14,749 bases of DNA from positions 1 through 14,749 of the forward strand of contig JAPKYY010000092.1 of NCBI GenBank assembly GCA_026394095.1, given 5' to 3'. Below are positions 11,841 to 14,749 of this stretch, one piece after another. Position 1 is the stretch's first letter, and every line of letters starts with the position of its first letter. The notes under the pieces are model-generated. The model worked only from the letters and a program-made list of their open reading frames with translations, made no database searches and had not been told where the DNA came from. This DNA is from Acidobacteriota bacterium (lineage in GTDB: Bacteria > Acidobacteriota > Terriglobia > Bryobacterales > Bryobacteraceae). Both the position numbers and the translations under genes were made by a program.

Positions 11841-14749
11841 TTAAAAGTAGAGCTTCAAGCCGAGCTGGATGTTGCGCGGGCCGGAGTTGGCGGCAAGGCC
11901 GGTGATGGTGCCGAAAGCGCCAGCGTCGATGTTGCCGTTGGGGTTGCCAAAGGTGGGTGTGTTGAAGAGGTTGAAGGATTCGGCGCGGAACTGGAACTTG
12001 AAGCGCTCAAGCACGGTGAAGCTCTTGAGCAGCGAGAAGTCGATGTTGTTGAGGCCGTCTGTGCGGGTGCGCGGGAGGTTGCGGGCGACATTGCCGAAGG
12101 TGAAGGCCGGGGAGTTGGCGAAGGCTGCTTTGTTGAGCCAGGCGTCGATGGTGGGGTTGGCGGCGCTGGGGTCTCCTACGGCATTGGGCTTGCTGCTGCC
12201 GAAGGCGGTGCCGTTCTGACCGATGGAGATTACGTTGCCGCTCTGGAAGCTAGCGATGGTGTTGATCTGCCAGCCGCCGGCGATTGCCTTTACGACGCGC
12301 GGTGCTGATTTGGTTAGCGGGATCTCGTAGCTGGCGGAGAGGACGAGGCGCTGGGGCAGATCGTTCGATGAGACGGAACGTTCTGCGGCGATGTTGTCCC
12401 AGTTGCGGATGCCGTTGTCACCGCTTTCTGAGAAGCCGGATCCGCCGTCGCCCAGGTTATTGTCGATCAGCTTTGAGAAGGTGTAGGCGAGCAGGAGGCT
12501 GAGGCCTTGGGAGAAGCGTTTTTCTACGCGCAGGGTAGCGGCGTGGTAGATCGAGTCGGCAAGCGTGGCGTAGCCGCTGGCTCCAGAGAATTGAGGGTAG
12601 GTGTCGAGGAGGGTGGCGCGGGTGACCTGACGTTGCCCCAAGGCGAGGTTGGAGGCGATAGTGCCGAAGAAGGGATTGTCGACGAGTTGCTGCAACTGTG
12701 TGCCGAGGGATTGGAATTGCTGTGGGAGGTAATCGTAGTTGCGCCGGCCGGGGAGGCTGACGCCGCGATTGCCCATGTAGCCGGCTTCGACCAGCCAGCC
12801 TTTAAATAGCTCTCGCTGTAGAGAGAGACCCCATTGCTGAGCATAGCCTCGCTTGATGTTGCGGAGGTTGCCGCTGATGCCCTGACCGATGAGGCTCAGG
12901 GCACCCTGGCTGCTGCCGATGGGGCTGAGCTTGCCGTTGGGGAAAGGATTGGCGAGAGTTTCATTGGGTGTGAAGCCGCCGTCGATCGATGAGACGAAGG
13001 GGGTGTTGAGCGAGAAGCCGGTGCGGTCGAGGCCAACGTAGATGCCGGAGGTGGGCAGGTATGTAATGCCGTAGCCGCCGCGGAGGACGGTCTTGGGGAG
13101 GAACTGCCAGGCGAAGCCGAGGCGGGGCTGGAAGTTGGTGAGCTCCGCGTCGCGATGGCCTCGGGTGTTGCCGTTGACGCCGGGGAAGCTGAGGCCACCA
13201 CGAAGGTTGATACCGTTGATCGTGGATTTCACTTCGGGGTCGAAGTTGCTGATGGCGCCGTAACGATCGGTAATGCCGCCTTCGACTTCCCAACGGATGC
13301 CGAGGTTGAGGGTGAGCTTGGGAGTGATCTTCCAATCGTCCTGAGCAAAGACTGCAAAGTTCTTGACGGTCTCTGTGACGGGTGCGCCGAAGCCGACGCT
13401 GCCGCCATTGGGCGTGCCGAGCATGAAGGAAGCGAAGCCGAAGCCAGAGGTGGCACCGGCCGTATTTGGATTGGGCCCTTGAGTGAAGCCACGGCTGAAG
13501 CTGAAGCTGGCACCGGCTGCGCCCTGGGTGTTGTTGAGCTGATAGACGCGGTTGTCGCTGCCGAATTTGAAGGTGTGCTTGCTCCGGATCCAGGTGAGGG
13601 AGGCGGTGTAGCTGAAGGCTTTGTTCGATTGCACGAGCGTGTCGCCCTGGTCTGCGCCGACTGAGGTCATGTCGCTCATGTCGAAGCGCGGGAAGCTTTG
13701 CACCTGCATCAGGCCGTTGAGGCGGGCTGGGAGGGCGAGTTTGGTTGCGTCAAAGCCGAGGCTGCGGGTTTCTCGCTTGGGGTTGTAGAAGTTGAGGCCG
13801 GCGCGGGCGTCGAGCAGTAGGTTGGACTGCAGCGTGTCTGTGTAGCTGATGAAGGCGCTGTGACGCTGCAGGGGTAGATTGGAAGTTTGGATTTCGGCGA
13901 TGTTGTCGTAGAAGTTCGGGACACCCTGGACTGTCTTGTCATAGGTGTAACGGCCGGCGAGGCGGCGCGTTGGGGAGAGGTAGTGATCGAGGCGGAGGCC
14001 GAAGATGCGTTTGTCGAGCGGGGAGGAACCGACGCCAAAGAAGTTGTTGGCATTGGTGTTGGTGACGCCGACGGCGTTGGCGCGCGGGTAGAAATCATTT
14101 ACCGCGCGGGCTGTGGCTGAGAGGCGGTTTGTGGGGATGATGTTGCCGGGGAATTGGTCGCGGATGCGGTTGGCGGCGTTGGTGGGGTCGGTACGGGTGG
14201 AGAAGGGGTCGAAGACCTGGACGAGTGCGCCGGCACCGGTGAGTGTTTGTGAGAAGTTGCCGTTGCGTTGCAGATCGGTGGGGACACTGCGGATGGTGGT
14301 GGCGAGGGTGCGTTGTTTGAATTCTTCCCAGTTAAAGAAGAAGAAGGTTTGGTCTTTCTTGATGGGCCCGCCGAAGGTGGCGCCCCACTGATTGAAGGTA
14401 AGGGGCTGCCGGATGCGGCCGGCGCGGTTGGCGAAGAAATCGTTGGCGCGGAGCACCTTGTTGCGGAGGAATTCATAGGCACTGCCGTGGTACTGGTTGG
14501 TGCCGGATTTACTGGTGAGGTTGATGATGCCTCCGCCGGTGCGGCCGAATTCGGCGCTGGGGTTTCTGACGATCAGACGGAACTCTTCTGTGGCGTCGAC
14601 CGAGAGCTGAGTCTGGAGGCTGCCGGAGGTGAAGTTCTCTGAGGCGATACCGTCGACCATGTAGTTGTTGACGCCGGATGCGCCGCCGGCAATGGAGGCG
14701 CGGCCGCCGCCGAAGGCCGAGACGGGGAGGTCGCCATAGGAGCCGACGG
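11841..14749 (-). CDS. TonB-dependent receptor, Oar-like, N-terminus beyond the window
   Basis: About 969 residues of an outer-membrane transporter; the frame is open through the right edge, so the ATG at 14660 is internal. The visible part begins in the plug domain (ASGVNNYMVDG, DATEEFRLIVRNPSAEFGRTGGG, NLTSKSGTNQYHGSAYEF, GGPIKKDQTFFFFNWEEF), as in the large carboxypeptidase-regulatory-domain receptors expanded in Acidobacteriota. The rest is beta-barrel with alternating aromatic strands (DDWKITPKLTLNLGIRWEVE, NFQPRLGFAWQF) and ends LGLKLYF, the terminal-Phe outer-membrane signature. A signal peptide and a carboxypeptidase-like domain are expected in the missing part. It is followed after 12 bases by uxuA, so it probably imports a uronate-containing oligosaccharide (inference from context). 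Confidence 0.93.
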   Translation of the reverse strand, partial: VGSYGDLPVSAFGGGRASIAGGASGVNNYMVDGIASENFTSGSLQTQLSVDATEEFRLIVRNPSAEFGRTGGGIINLTSKSGTNQYHGSAYEFLRNKVLRANDFFANRAGRIRQPLTFNQWGATFGGPIKKDQTFFFFNWEEFKQRTLATTIRSVPTDLQRNGNFSQTLTGAGALVQVFDPFSTRTDPTNAANRIRDQFPGNIIPTNRLSATARAVNDFYPRANAVGVTNTNANNFFGVGSSPLDKRIFGLRLDHYLSPTRRLAGRYTYDKTVQGVPNFYDNIAEIQTSNLPLQRHSAFISYTDTLQSNLLLDARAGLNFYNPKRETRSLGFDATKLALPARLNGLMQVQSFPRFDMSDMTSVGADQGDTLVQSNKAFSYTASLTWIRSKHTFKFGSDNRVYQLNNTQGAAGASFSFSRGFTQGPNPNTAGATSGFGFASFMLGTPNGGSVGFGAPVTETVKNFAVFAQDDWKITPKLTLNLGIRWEVEGGITDRYGAISNFDPEVKSTINGINLRGGLSFPGVNGNTRGHRDAELTNFQPRLGFAWQFLPKTVLRGGYGITYLPTSGIYVGLDRTGFSLNTPFVSSIDGGFTPNETLANPFPNGKLSPIGSSQGALSLIGQGISGNLRNIKRGYAQQWGLSLQRELFKGWLVEAGYMGNRGVSLPGRRNYDYLPQQFQSLGTQLQQLVDNPFFGTIASNLALGQRQVTRATLLDTYPQFSGASGYATLADSIYHAATLRVEKRFSQGLSLLLAYTFSKLIDNNLGDGGSGFSESGDNGIRNWDNIAAERSVSSNDLPQRLVLSASYEIPLTKSAPRVVKAIAGGWQINTIASFQSGNVISIGQNGTAFGSSKPNAVGDPSAANPTIDAWLNKAAFANSPAFTFGNVARNLPRTRTDGLNNIDFSLLKSFTVLERFKFQFRAESFNLFNTPTFGNPNGNIDAGAFGTITGLAANSGPRNIQLGLKLYF

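Noticed and set aside
11718..12308. A 196-codon plus-strand ORF, and other plus-strand ORFs under the TonB receptor and uxuA
   Set aside because: Gly/Ala/Val/Glu-rich shadow translations of GC-rich minus-strand genes, without motifs.

Overview
The window is 14.7 kb of dense bacterial DNA, moderately GC-rich, with short intergenic gaps. It most resembles an Acidobacteriota chromosome, probably of the Solibacter/Bryobacter kind. The pointers are a large Oar-like TonB-dependent receptor, a cytochrome b fused to two haem c domains, a DUF4132 protein and a DUF2141 protein. The assignment comes from family recognition by eye, not from a search. There are no rRNA or tRNA genes, CRISPR arrays, insertion sequences or phage genes.

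Layout. (1) 1-1870, plus strand: the C-terminal end of a Rieske iron-sulfur protein, then a cytochrome b with a C-terminal dihaem cytochrome c extension; together these are the core of a quinol:electron-acceptor oxidoreductase. (2) 1867-4402, minus strand: a two-gene unit of a small MoaD/ThiS/ubiquitin-like (beta-grasp) protein ending in Gly-Gly, broken by an apparent one-base deletion in a G5 tract, followed by a 719-residue DUF4132 protein. The Gly-Gly codons double as the Shine-Dalgarno sequence of the DUF4132 gene. (3) 4482-5055, minus strand: a solitary HicB-type antitoxin-like gene and a small Cys/His-rich putative zinc-binding protein. (4) 5229-6602, minus strand: a secreted C45-type Ntn hydrolase, with a long imperfect hairpin downstream of its stop. 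(5) 6642-10181, plus strand: a compact apparent operon acpP-fabF-etfB-etfA-DUF2141. (6) 10186-14749, minus strand: an apparent operon TonB-dependent receptor (open at the window edge)-mannonate dehydratase-RraA-like protein, consistent with uptake and breakdown of uronate-containing carbohydrate.

How the parts work together. The Rieske/cytochrome b pair is respiratory. acpP and fabF belong to type II fatty-acid synthesis. EtfBA passes electrons between flavoprotein dehydrogenases and the quinone pool. The receptor-uxuA-rraA unit looks like a carbohydrate-acquisition locus in which UxuA would make 2-keto-3-deoxygluconate, and the RraA-like protein might be a pyruvate-type aldolase acting on it (inference).

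The least understood part is the GG-ending beta-grasp protein with its DUF4132 partner, and it is the best candidate here for an undescribed system. The plus strand is G-rich over most of the window whichever way the genes point, except around acpP and the 5' part of fabF. No gene-free stretch exceeds 300 bases; the longest, 5056-5228, holds only the hairpin and a possible terminator.
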